Positions 25,565 to 38,700 of a DNA stretch of 64,000 nucleotides are shown piece by piece. The notes beneath the pieces are model-generated. The model had not been told where the DNA came from, did no database searches, and saw only the letters and a list, made by a program, of their open reading frames with translations. This DNA is from Brugia malayi (lineage: Eukaryota; Nematoda; Chromadorea; Rhabditida; Onchocercidae), in NCBI RefSeq assembly GCF_000002995.4, contig NW_025062477.1, positions 948,001-1,012,000 on the forward strand, in the 5' to 3' direction. Position 1 is the stretch's first letter. Each line of letters begins with the position of its first letter. The position numbers and the translations under genes are program-made.

Positions 25565-28500
25565 ATGAAATCAAAAATTTCAAATACTCCACAAAGAATT
25601 TCCGTTATTCGTAACCGGAAAAACGGTAAGCATTCGTGGTTGTTTTGTTTATTCACTAGATTAAACATTTGTAAATTGTTGAATACATACATAATTTTTA
25701 ATTTATAATGTTATTTTGAATATATCTGGGATTACTAAGATTGAAATTTTCTGATTCGATTCGATGAGGAATGCAATAATTTCAAATTTCTTAATTTGCA
25801 TATGTTTTTCACTTGAAATTAAGAAAAAAAAAATCAAATATTATATTGATAAAATTTTCACTGAAAAATGCTAACTTGAAAGTAATATTTTTACAACAAA
25901 CAAAATTTTTAAATTTCAAAATCTGATTTATGATTTAGGAAGTTTTAAAAAATTTTCAATAGTTTTGCCTCAAACTAAACTGTCACTTCATTTTAAATCA
26001 TTCCAAGTGGAGATTATTATTTGAACTCATTTTTCAATTTCATTGATAAAATTCAAGAAAAAAAAAAGATATCAAGGAATTGATAAAATTTTCTGAGCAA
26101 TTAACAATGAAATTACAAATTCAAAAAATATTTTAAATTTTGCAATCAAAACACTCACTGATAATATGATTAAATTGAATGTTATCACTTGTAGTTCTCA
26201 GTTTACACTGAAAATACTTAATGATTATGTGATTAATATCAGTATTTTTATCATTATACTGATAATATGATTAGATTGAATGTTATCACTTGTAGTTCTC
26301 AGTTTACACTAAAAATACTTAATGATTATGTGATTCATATCAGTATTTTTATCATTATACTGATAATATGATTAGATTGAATGTTATCACTTGTAGTTCT
26401 CAGTTTACACTAAAAATACTTAATAATTATGTGATTCATATCAGTATTTTTATCATTATACTGATAATATGATTAGATTGAATGTTATCACTTGTAGTTC
26501 TCAGTTTACACTAAAAATACTTAGTGATTATGTGATTCATATCAGTATTTTTATCATTATACTGATAATATGATTAGATTGAATGTTATCATTTGCACTG
26601 TTATTACTTGTGGTTCCCAGTTTATACTGAAATACAATTCTAAAATGAAATTTTATGGAATTTTAAATTCTAAAGAACTACTTAATGATTATGTGATTCA
26701 TATCAGTATTCTTATCATTATAATAACAATCATTTTACACAATTTTACACTATTTAACTGATAACAGCAACTTTTTTCTTTTTTTTTTCAAAAAATTCAT
26801 AGTGAAAATCTTTCATGCATAAATTAAAATAATTTAAATGAAATAATGAACTATTTCATTTAATTTAAAAGCAACTAATTGATGAGAAAGATCACACAAA
26901 ATTACTTATAGGAAATTTATAATAGTTAATAAAGTAATTTTAAAAATTATTTTTCTACTCCATTGAATTTTTATGAAATGTATGAATTAATTCATACATT
27001 TCATTTCATTTCAAATCAGATCATTTCATTTCAAATCGGATCACTTCATTTCAAATCGGATCACTTCATTTCAAATCGGATCACTTCATTTTACATTTCA
27101 TTTTCTACTAAGAGCTGCTGCTGCTCTAACTTTCTCATTTTTGTTCCTTTTCAAAAGTTTACATTTTTTAAAAAATATTTTTTCGCAAAATGAATTAATC
27201 ATAATTTTAATTCTTATTCTTCTTTCAAATCAACAATCAAAAACTTTTCAAATTTATTTGCGAAAAAAAAAAAAATGTTTTTAAAAAATTTTAATAAGAA
27301 AAATTAACAAAATGATTACAGAACAAAAGGTTAACATACTTGAATTTTCCTTTCTTTTCTTTTTTTTTCTGGAAATTGAAAAAATTTGAAATCTTTTTAA
27401 AAATTAATTTTTTTTGTATTTTCAAAATTAGCTTTAATTAATTAGTTTGAAAAGAAATGAATGAATATCAGTGACAAATGTCATAATTATTTTGTAATAC
27501 TGATAAAATACAATATTTATTATAAAACTTGAATGCCACATATTCTATTATTCCATTTCTTAGTAATTAATTATGTCTTTTTCATTTCCAATATTCACAA
27601 TATTTTTGTAATACATATTTTTATTGTCTTACAATTCTCTTTAATTTGAGTAATTTTAAATAAAAGTTTTATTAAAAAATTTTTCCTTCTTATTTAAATT
27701 ATATTATTTGATCATAAAAATTTGAAAAAAAGAAATAATAAATTCAATATTTATGCAAGTAAAATTACTCATTTTCATTGGCATATTTTAAAAGTTTACT
27801 TAAAAAAACTGGTTGCTTTTTTTTTCACTCAAAAGTTCTCTTTTTTTCATTTTAAAAATCAATATCATATTTAAATAAAAAAAATAAAAAAAACTAGAAG
27901 ACAGAGAATTTGAATTTAGGTTGAGGACAAACTCATAGTTAAAAAATTATTTCAGATTTCATCGTTAGTTTAATTTTTTTTTTCTTCTTCTTTCCTCAGT
28001 TTAACAGAGCAATTGTTAATTTCTACAATTGTTAAATTTAATTTCCATTCTTGCATTATGCTGAAAAATTTAACTGTCAGCAATTATTGACCTCATTCAA
28101 TCAATTTAACTTTATCATCATTATCAGTATTTATCAGTTATCATCACTGAAAATACTTTCAATTATCATCAATCAATAATTGCTCATAAAATCTCGCAAA
28201 CATACATTTACAAAATGTTGAAAAGCAAAAAAAAAAGAAGAAAAGAAGAAAAATATATTTGAAAATTTCAAAGTAACTTAAAATTTAGCAAAAATTTAAA
28301 AAAAAAAAACTTTTTTTTGTTTTTTTTTGTTTTTAAAAAAGTTTTATTTTTTATTATACAACTGTATGCATTTTCCAAAAATTTCATACAAATCTTTTTT
28401 CTTTTTTATAATATTAAAAATTTTTTTCGTTTCTTCAATTTTTTAAAGAAAAAAAAAATTAAATTAAATTAAATTAAAATATTTGCATCCGTTATTGTTA

Positions 28501-28848
28501 CTATTATTATTTGATAACTGATATCTTTTAGGTGATTCTTTCAATATCATTGAGAAAAATGTTCTGAATATTTCCTATTTCTCATCAATCAAAAATTTAA
28601 TTAAAAATTTTCAGCAATTAATGATTAACAAATTTTAATTGGATAATAGAAGTGAGAAGAAATAATTTGTATTCATGATGAATTCAAATATCTTTTCAAT
28701 TAATCTAAACTAAAATTAAAATTCTTTTACATCAATTTTCTTTCCATCCACACATTATTATAAGTTTATTTTGTTCGTTACAAATTTTAGAAATTTATAA
28801 TTAATTTCAGGTGTAGCACAGTTTAACATATCACTTATTTTTAATTAA
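25565..28848 (+). CDS. Candidate exon pair: small gene or alternative kinase 3' end
   Basis: Exon 25557-25625 follows a TTTTTTAATAG acceptor, contains an ATG at 25565 and encodes MKSKISNTPQRISVIRNRKN, ending in phase 1 at a GGTAAGC donor. Exon 28811-28848 follows a strong TTAATTTCAG acceptor, completes the codon as Gly and encodes VAQFNISLIFN and a stop. Read alone this is a 32-residue basic peptide. Alternatively, a weak donor inside the last kinase exon (24626, TACGTTCCC) also ends in phase 1 and would join to 25557 in frame, giving the kinase a longer, basic C-tail of 560 residues in total. Both readings rest on splice signals and phase only. Confidence 0.28.
26155..26720. repeat. Tandem repeat of about 101 bp, five to six copies
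   Basis: Copies start with ACTGATAATATGATTAGATT and include CACTTGTAGTTCTCAG and TTAATGATTATGTGATT. Period is about 101-102 bases. The last copy is interrupted by a 60-base insertion. It lies 1.5 kb past the kinase stop codon. Confidence 0.9.
27003..27100. repeat. 22-bp minisatellite
   Basis: Four to five copies of TTTCATTTCAAATCGGATCA with one early variant. A short plus-strand frame across it is a repeat artefact. Confidence 0.85.
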
Positions 28849-31198
28849 CAATTTAATTGTTCAAACAAGTTATTTCATATTTTTGTTAATTTCCGTGAAT
28901 GAATGAATTTCATTAATGATTTTCGAATTTTCGTTGCTAAATTTAAAACTTGAAAATTTTGCTTTTCATCCTGTTTTCATTTTACTTCAACTGATAATAC
29001 TTTCTATCATTGTTGTTAAGAAAACTTATCACTCAAAATGGAGCACTTAAATTTCATTGGTATAAGTGTATTTAAGTTCAATTTAAATGTCATAGCAATG
29101 TTTATTATTATCAATCACTTTTTCCTTTTAGACTTTAATTTATCCCAAATTTAGGAATAAAAACTTTTTCTCTTTCTTTTTTTCTCTTCTCTCTCTCTCT
29201 CCCTCGTCCTTTCTCTTTATCTTATCACTTCCTACTTTAATCATTTCTTTAATGAAATAAACGTATAAAATGGAAGAAATATCAAAAAAAAAAAAAACTG
29301 TTGTGTGATAAGTGATAATAATATTTATATTCTCTATTATCTTATCATTTGTTATCAATTCAAATTTTATTTTTTATTTTCTTTTACAAAATAAATTTGA
29401 GATTCAAATTTTATTTTTTATTTTCTTATACAAAATAAATTTGAGATATTCCCTTAAAATATTAATTTCTTTTTTTTTTTTTCCGAAGTAGTAAATAAGT
29501 AGTTTTAATCATCACATTAAGTAGAGAAAAAAATTTAAATAATTTCAAATTATTCAAAAAAAAAAAAAGGTAATAATAATAATTATAATTATTATTATTA
29601 TAGTTGCCTACCAGCAATTGACGTATACTATTATCCAATTTTTTTTTTTTTCTTTTTGCATTATTACAACTATCACATCAAATTGTCACATTGCAACTAT
29701 TCTGTCACATTTTGATAAATTATAAAAATGAAAGTGATTATATCTATGAATGAATTTTTTTAAGAAAAGATCTTTCATTTTAATTTTTTTCTACTTTTCT
29801 ATTCATCTTATTAATTTTCTATTATATTTGAAAATTATTTTCAAGTATTTATAATTTGCAATTAATCAGTATTTTCTCTTTTTTGCATTTATAATCTTTT
29901 ATTTCAGATTTATTTCAAATAATTAAAACTTTTTTTAACAGCTAAAATTTTATGCTTGAAAAAAGAATTAATTATAATTTTTCTTATAATTAATTTTCTC
30001 TTATACAATAAAATTTACTATTAAGTAAATTTTTTTTTTTTTTTTTTGACGATTTCAACGATTGGAATGATTTATTTGATCAATTCATACAAAAAAAAAA
30101 AAAAATTTTAACTTATTAAATTAATGAGTGTCACCTATAATAACAATTTATAATGGATGATCAAATTAAAAAAATAAAAAAAAAATTTTTTTTATTAACA
30201 ACCTAAAATTAATGTAATTATTTATTCATTGTCAACCTAAAATTAATCAAATGTGCATTTTGTACTTCTAGCTGCTACTAATAGTAATAAAATGATAACA
30301 TTATGTTACAAATTGATCAAAATTTAACAATTTTAAAATTTTATTTTTTTGATGATAAAAAAAAAAAAAATTGGAATTAAAAATGAGCAAAAATAATTGT
30401 TTGATATAATTTATTAAATATTAATATGAAATAGCTTTTTTACAAATAAAAAAAAATTTTGAAAAATAATAATAATAGTAATATTAATTTTAATACTATC
30501 ATTACACCACTCATATAATGATGACTCATATTTAGATAATCATTTCCATAACAAAATTTCAATTTGATTCAGTCGATGAAATTTCAAACAACAAAATTAA
30601 ATACACCAATTGAATATTTCACAAAATAAAATGTGGCCTAAATACATTTCTTTTCATCTTTCAACCAATACTACGATATCACACACAAAATTTAAATCTT
30701 TCTTCACTAATACTCACTAAAGCTACTTTACATTTCAATTTTTTTTTTTTTTTTTTTAAAAACTTTTCTCACATTTTTTTAAAAAAAAAAAATCGTTAAC
30801 TTTTCTTTTATTAATTCAATTATTTAAGTTAATTCATTGTGTTATATTCATGTTCGTTCATCCATTCTTCTTTTCCCATAATTGTCTGTCAATTTTATGA
30901 TTTTTTTTTTTTTTTTTTCAATTCATTTCACATTTTACTTCATCATACTAAATTTATTATACCGTTTTTAATTAAAATTTATAAATTAAATTTAAATTAT
31001 AAATTGAATTTTCTCTTCTTATTTTTTTAAATTCTATTTGTAAGAGTTTTTTTTTTTTTGAATTTCAAACTATGATTGAATATAAAATTTGTCGAGTTAT
31101 AAATATGTTAAGATTTAGTCTAAAATTGTTGAAAATCATAAATTCGAAAAAAATTATTTATTGCGACTACATTGATCATAGTGTTTTTCAAATTGAAG

Positions 31199-31248
31199 TG
31201 CATGCAGAAGAAATGCATGCATAAATTTCTGCAAGGACATTGCATGCA
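31199..31248. repeat. Three TGCATGCA palindromes
   Basis: The perfect 8-base palindrome TGCATGCA occurs at 31199, 31214 and 31241. Function unknown; it could be a protein-binding cluster or a small foldback. Confidence 0.5.
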
Positions 31249-31371
31249 GTTTTTTCATGCAAATTTAATGAAACGATAAATGTGAAGGAAAAATAACAAT
31301 TAATTTACCTTTACTATTATTTCTTGTTATTTCTTGAATATTTTCTAAACCAAAACTCGATTGTTGAAAGT

Positions 31372-31640
31372 TTGAAATAATATTAATTACTTATTTGTTA
31401 TCAAAAGTTCAAAGTGTTATTAATTACTTATTTATTATCAGAGGTTCAAAGTAATATTAATTACTTATTTATTATCAAAGGTTCAAAGTAATATTAATTA
31501 CTTATTTATTATCAGAGGTTCAAAGTAATATTAATTACTTATTTATTATCGAAGGTTCAAAGTAATATTAATTACTTATTCGTTGTTGAAAGTTTGAAAT
31601 AATATTAATTACTTATTTGTTGTTGAAAATTCAAAGTAAA
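31372..31640. repeat. 37-bp minisatellite, about seven copies
   Basis: Unit contains GGTTCAAAGTAATATTAATT and ACTTATTTATTATC. Inner copies are nearly identical and outer copies more diverged, as in an array growing from its centre. Confidence 0.9.
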
Positions 31641-31894
31641 AGAAATAAATGCACATTTTTTTGCAAAAATCGTCAAAATAATCCAACGAATTGAAATTTA
31701 CATATTTAAATATAAAATTTAATATAACAAAAATAAAATAATTAATTTCAAATGAAGATAATATTAATCATTCATTATATATTATTATACAATGTTAATT
31801 TAAAAAAAAATTCACATATTATTGATATGTTTTTATCATTGATCCATTATTTTGATATTAATGAACGATTATACTATCTTTTTTTTTCTCTTTA

Positions 31895-32125
31895 TGAAAT
31901 CCTGAAATTGAAATCTTTTTTTCTTTTCATAAAACCTGAGATTGAAATCTTTTTCTTTCTTTTCATAAAACCTGAAATTGAAATCTTTTTTTTTTCTTTT
32001 CATAAAACCTGAAATTGAAATCTTTTTTCTTATCATAAAACCTGAAATTGAAATCTTTTTTTTTCTTTTCATAAAATCTTGAAATTGAAACTTACTTTTC
32101 ATAAAACCTGAAATTGAATCCTTTT
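31895..32125. repeat. Minisatellite of about 34 bp, about seven copies
   Basis: Unit is CTTTTCATAAAACCTGAAAT followed by TGAAATC and a variable poly-T. It keeps a minus-strand frame open for 120 codons, but the peptide switches register between copies, which argues against coding. It lies 620 bases before the PAN gene start. Confidence 0.9.
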
Positions 32126-32743
32126 TTTTTTCAAGCACTGTAATATGTTTAAATAAATTTATTTTATTGAAATTTCTTAAAAAGATATAATTGAAATCAA
32201 AATTATAAGCAATGAATAAATAAATCATCATTTATTGATCATTTTGAGAAAGCAAATTTTTCTCTTTGACCGAGCATTTATCTTTTCTGCAATAATAATA
32301 AGGAGAATGACATTTGCGCATTTAAAATTCAAAACGAAATAGACTACAGCGCTCATATGCATATCATTTCTAATACATTACGGTTCAGCAATTAATCATT
32401 CAATTCATTCTTATTGTAATAATATAATCAAAAATTTATTTATTTATTTTTTTTTAACAAAAAGTCAAAATGAATTTAAATGTTAGAATGAGAAAAATGA
32501 AAATTCATTTGCATTTTAGCAAAATTAATTTTGGATTTAAATTAAAAAATGAAATATATTAAAGATTAAATGCAAATGTAACAAATAAAATTTTAAATTT
32601 TCTTGTCAAAAATTTAAAAAAAAAAAAAAAAACATTTTGATAATTTTTAGTGATTGATGGAATAAATTGGCGATTTTTTTTTTCTGATAAGAAATTCTTT
32701 ATCAATAAAAAGTGAAAGGAAATTATCACAATACAACGTTGAT

Positions 32744-35700
32744 ATGATGGATGTTATGAAAAGCGCATTTGTCATTATGTCGAATGGAACGCCTTCACTT
32801 ATCTTTTTGATTTTACTGTTATCATTTGTTAAGCAATTTATTAATTCAGGTAAAAATTTGATAAATAGTTATTAAAATGTGTAAAAGCGCAATTTGTACA
32901 TTTTCTTCTTCTCATCCATTTGCGCACACATTCATTATCTTCTTATCATCTGTTTTTTATTTTTTATTTTTATTTTATTTCGAAAAAGATTACAAAATAA
33001 ATGTAACTTTTCCATATCCATTCAATCAGTAAACTTTTGTACGATTTATTTTAAAATTTTGAAATTTATTAATTTTAAAAAAGTTTTGCAAAAGTTATAA
33101 AACTTTTAAAAAGATTAGCCATCATCAAAATTTTCTAAGAATTTTAAAATAATTCTTAAAAAATAATTGAAAACTTATAGAACCATATGTACCAACAGCA
33201 GCACCGATCTATTTACTCTCTGGAAGTTCTCATTTTAATTTAAGTCAACAAAATCAATTGTCAACTCTTGCATACAATTTGGATCAAATATCAAATTTAA
33301 CATCAAATAATCCTACATTTCCGTCATTACCTCAAAAACTGCCATTAATAAGGTAAGTAATACAGTTAAAATTTAAAATTTCAATAGTAATAAATAATAA
33401 TTTAATTAATTCTCGAATTCCTTCTTTTTTTTTTTGATAACACTTTTCTGCATATAATACAAAATTAAACAAATAAGATTTTTGGATATAATATTGATTG
33501 ATTTATTGATTGATTCGATTTTGTATTACAAAAATTCTTATTTGCTAATTAGATTCGATTATTATTTAATTTTTTTTTTTTTTTTTTTTTTTTTGTATTT
33601 TTTCAATTAGATAAAAATAAAATGAATTAATTTTTCTTCCTTATAACACTTTTTTCTTCAATTCTCCCATACCTTTTAATGATTCAAATTTTAAATTAGG
33701 TAATTTAATTCCTTTAATTCTTTCCGTTCTCTAAGGTAATCATCAAATGATCAGTAATTATTCACTGAAACATACTGATAAAACGATTTTAGGCATTGAT
33801 AATTTTTCAATTATTGCATATGCCAACATGTCGCCAATAAATTTCTCAAAATAAAAATTATATTTTGCATTAAATGATGAATCATTTAACTTTTTTTTTT
33901 TAGTATAAAGATTGAAATTTGAAATAGTAATTTTGTGGGTAATAAATTTTAAATAATTGATTAAACACTTTTGCGCCTTTTTAGCATTTTAGTGTATTAA
34001 ATAAATTATTTTGCATATTTTTTTTTTCATTTTTTAAATAGTAATTTGAGAAAAGAAAAATTAGTTTATTATGCATTAAACTGTTGCTAAAAATGCTTTT
34101 AAATAAGTGAAAATATTTTATTTACTCATTTTATTGCAAATGAAATTATTTATTTATTTTTTTGTCAATTAAAATATATAAATATTAATTAACTAATTTA
34201 TGCTGTTTTGTTCAAAAAAAAAAAGACATATGATAACAATACGTTGCTTTTTTTATAATTTACTTAAAAATAATTTATCAAATTATTCAATTGAATATTA
34301 CGAAATAATTTGAAATGAATTTTAAAAATTTAAATCATTTATTTCCATTTCTACAGTACATATTGTTTGAAAACTATCTTATTTGATTTTTAAAGTGAAA
34401 TATTCTTTCCTTTAATTTCAAATTAATTTTCGAAATTTCACAAATTATATTTAAAATTATTTTAAATTTATATTTAATTTCAGTGTTTACAATGATAACA
34501 AACAATCAGCAATTTTGACATCGAAATACAGAAGACAAGAAGAAAATTTAGCAAATAATTTTTACGAAAAGTCAAAAAATCTCAACGTAAAGGATGAAGT
34601 ATTTATTCATTTGTAAAAAAAAAAAAAAAATTTTTATTAAAAAAAAAAATTCTAAAAATTGAAATTGTCAAATATGTGAAAAGTACATTCTTTGCTTTAT
34701 TTCTTTTCTTCTCTTTTTTTTTATCTATAATTTATAAATTCTAAACTATTTTTTTTTTTTTTTCATCAAATCATTAAAATGTTTAAATTTTCAACAATTA
34801 TTTCATTTCTCGTTTTGTTTGTTTATTTGTTTGTTTTTTTGTTGTTGTATATATTTTCAGATAACAACAAATGAGGCAATATTTCGTTCATTTCAAGATG
34901 ATAATTTTGATGAAAGCTATCAACAAATTAATAAAACTTACTTTTCGGAAGCGATTAATAGAGACGAAGAAATTCCTCAAATAACAAATATTCAGGTATA
35001 TGATTTTATTAACTTTGCTTGCATTTATTACTTTTCTCATTTTTCATCAAAAAGATAATTTCTAGAATTTTCGATTATTTAAATTTAAAAAAAAAAAACT
35101 TTCATACATAAATTTAATAATTTATGCAAATTAAGCAAAATTATAAAGTGCCAATGGTCCTAAATTTTGAATTTTAAAAATTAATTCGCCCAGCGATTGT
35201 ATCAATTATTTAGTAAATTTTGCAATAAAAAATAATATGTAAATAAATTTATCATTTTTAAAAAGTAATTTACAAATTTTATTATCATTTAACAAGTATT
35301 TACAGTGAAAGTAATTTATTATTTAAGCTATGTTCTGAAGAAAAAATATTATTCGCTTAAACTTTTAACATTTAAAAAGTTTCAATTTTATGGAGCAATT
35401 TTACACATTTTAATTAATTAACCGAATCAGTTAATCAATAAGTTAATTAACTGTCAATCATTCAATCAATTAATTAATTAATCAATCAATAAATCAATCA
35501 ATCAGCCAATTAATCATTTAGTGAATCTTGCAGTAATAATAATATGTAAATAAATTTCTCAATTTAATAAGTGATATGATAACAAAAAAAAAAATGAAAT
35601 TTCCACTATTCAGTTTAATTAAAGAAATATTTTTTTTTTCTAACATATTGAAATTAATTAGAGATAATTTATGAAATTAATAAAAAGAATTTAATATTTC

Positions 35701-38700
35701 AATTATTTTAATTTCTTACTATGCTATCAAAAATTTAACAGTTTAAATAATTCTAAATATTATATTCTAAATTACTAACAGCATTATCAGTTATATGCAT
35801 TTACTGATAAAATGAATTTTTATCATTAACATTTAACTATTAGATGCAAATTAATTATTATCTTTGTTGATCTCTTATCATTTTCATTTATTGTTGCATA
35901 TAAAATCGTTTTTCAAAATTTTTATGCTAATATCATAAGATTTAATATTCAACACTTACGTTTTTCTTTTTTCTTTTACGTTCAACACTTACGCTTCTAA
36001 ACGTTTACGTTCATTATTTACGTTTCTTTACGTGTCTCTTTTTTTTTTTTTCTGATTTCTTTTGTGTTTATTCTTTCTTCTTCTTCTTCTTTTCACTTAA
36101 AAAGTAAATCAATTGCATTTATTGAAATTAAATCATCCAAAAAAATATTATTCATTTCATTGTATGAGAAAATATAATAATAATATATCATTGAATATAG
36201 CTATTTCCTTTTCCAATTTTCAAATGTTATTATCATTGTCATTGACACAATTTTTACATTTTTCAAAAATTTTTTTTTCCTCTTTAATCAAAATCAGATA
36301 TTCCGGAAATTCCGATTTTTGCATCGTTTCTTAGCACAAAAAAAAAAAAAATAAATAAATTAAATCTTTTAGATATATTTGTTCGTAAAAAAATTATATT
36401 AAAAATAAATAAAATCTATGCTTACTTTAACATTTCAAAAATTTATACATTTACTTGTGAAAATATTTATTTGAGGATTATTTAACCACTGAACCATCTG
36501 CTACAATAATTGATGTCAACAAAATACATTTGCAATCAGTACTGTCACCTTTAGCAGTGACAACACCACAACTACTAGAATTAATAACATCTACGACAAT
36601 TCGTTTAGATGGTATGTTTCTTGACAATTTTTCTCAGTTTAAATTTTAATAAAAATTTGTTTACTTAATTTAGAATGAAAAAAGAATGATATCATTAATA
36701 GCTGCTAATGGTTATTTATTTATTTATTTATTTGCTTATTTATTTATTTTTGATGAATGTTTTCTACTTTAAACAAAAATGTGCAACTCATTTTATCGAT
36801 GATAAAAAGTGCTAATAAATTAGAAAAGCTTTCAAAAGTTGTCGACTTTTCTGTGCTTAGCTAACACTTATCATTTTAACAACTTATCATATCATTGCAA
36901 ATAATTGAAACAATTTTGCTGTTTATCATTTCACAACAAAAAATTTAATTCAAAAGTTTGCAATTGAATATTTTATTGCTTAATATATTACTGAGAATTG
37001 TCCTTTGAATTTAATATTTCTTTGATAGCACATAAAATAAGTAAAATATTAAATTGTAAAATTCTTATTTAAAACTTAAAATTGATTCAATTAAACTTTA
37101 AAATCTTGTTTTAAGCATCAAATGAAAAAAAAAAAAACATTAATTTTGCACAATTTTTATTAAAAAAAAAATCTTCTAAAATTAACTAAAAAAAAATCTC
37201 TTAAATTTAACTAAAAAAAGAAACTTATCAGTGGTAGTATGAAAAAAAAAAAAAAACGAATAAGAAACAGCTATTTATTATTCATATTTATAAAAAAAAA
37301 AAAAAAATATTTACAAATTTCGAATGAAATTTATTGCAGTAATGATAAAAATTATTTACTGAAATATTTTTTAACTTATATTTGAAATTATTTACAGAAT
37401 AAAAAGCTGCAAAAAAATATATATGAGAATATCAGAATGAAAAAATGAAAGAAAAAATTAAAATGAAATAAAAATAAAATTTCATTTGCATATTTTAAGC
37501 TAAACAAATCATTCAGCATTTTATTTTATTTTATTTTTTTGATGAAATGCAACAATTTTAATTATTATTTTTTAGCTAATATTACTATTAGCACTTTTTT
37601 TTTTTTTTTTTTTTTTAGATTTCAATAATACAAATGAAAAAGTGAATATATCAGATAGAAATTTTACACTTCAAAAAAATTATTCAACTATACCGTTTGC
37701 ACTAAAATACTGGGAAATGCAACGAACCGATTCCGGTCAATCAATTATCCGTGTTACGACAGCTTCTACAGCACTTCAAATTACTACTGGAAGAAATGAA
37801 TTCAATCATTTAAATATTGCTAAAAATGATAGCACAACAAATGTTGGTGACAATGACAACAATAAATTCAATTCTGATGACATTATTCGAAATGAATTCA
37901 CTATGCTCAAGTAATTTAAATTAATTAAAAAATTAATCACTTAGCATTTTTTTTTGTTTTTTAAAGTTTATTTTTTATCAGTGTACCTAAATTTATTTAT
38001 CAGTCTAATTTGAGTGTTTATTTTAATGCTATATAATATAATTTATATTGATGATATTTCAGGAAAAATTCATCACTTCCTCAAACAATTAATCAGCAAT
38101 CAACAATTTCTGCCAACAATAATATTTTAACAAATAATTTGAATATTTCAGACGATAAATTCATTGCTACAACTGCTTTCAATATCAAAACTATTTCTAC
38201 TAATAGTCAAAATTTACTTTCTAAAACTTTAACTATTGAAGAACAAACTGATAAATTTTATTTTACCACTGAAAAAATTAATTTGACAGAGAGTAATGTT
38301 GATTCTAACGAAATGCAAATGACATCAATTAATTCTTCCAAATTTAATCAAATTATTGATGCTGAAGAGTTGACATTGAATATGAGGGAAGATAATTTTT
38401 TATTCGAAAAATCACAAAAACCTCCGGAATTTTCATCATTTTCTGTATTTCACTTACAAACATCAACAATACCATCATCAACATTATCATCATTATCATC
38501 ACTATCATTATCAGCATCATCTACAACAACAACAACAACAACAACGATAGCAGCTATCGATGATAATAATCTAATGGAAATTTCACCAGCTGATAAATTT
38601 CTATCAAATAATGATGAAAAGATAATTAAATTAAATTCTGAGAACAATCAAAAAATCAACAAAATAGCAAATGAAAAACATTTCGATCGAAAAAAAATAA

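Larger units (their letters stand above)
24659..32743. other. Intergenic region between kinase and PAN gene
   Basis: Eight kilobases of AT-rich DNA. It contains two exon-like segments (listed separately), four tandem-repeat blocks (26155, 27003, 31372 and 31895), a perfect 30-base palindrome of TAATAATAAT...ATTATTATTA at 29571-29600, and three TGCATGCA palindromes near 31.2 kb. No other supportable gene. Confidence 0.55.

Noticed and set aside
29571..29600. 30-base palindrome of TAA/TTA triplets
   Set aside because: Simple-sequence palindrome in AT-rich DNA; no further structure around it.
31869..32231. 120-codon minus-strand frame with KRKKKISISGF-like repeats
   Set aside because: Follows the 34-bp minisatellite; the peptide changes register between copies because the poly-T length varies, so it is not under coding constraint.
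38450..38647. Minus-strand frame of Asp and Val runs
   Set aside because: Shadow of the Ser/Thr triplet repeats in PAN exon 7.
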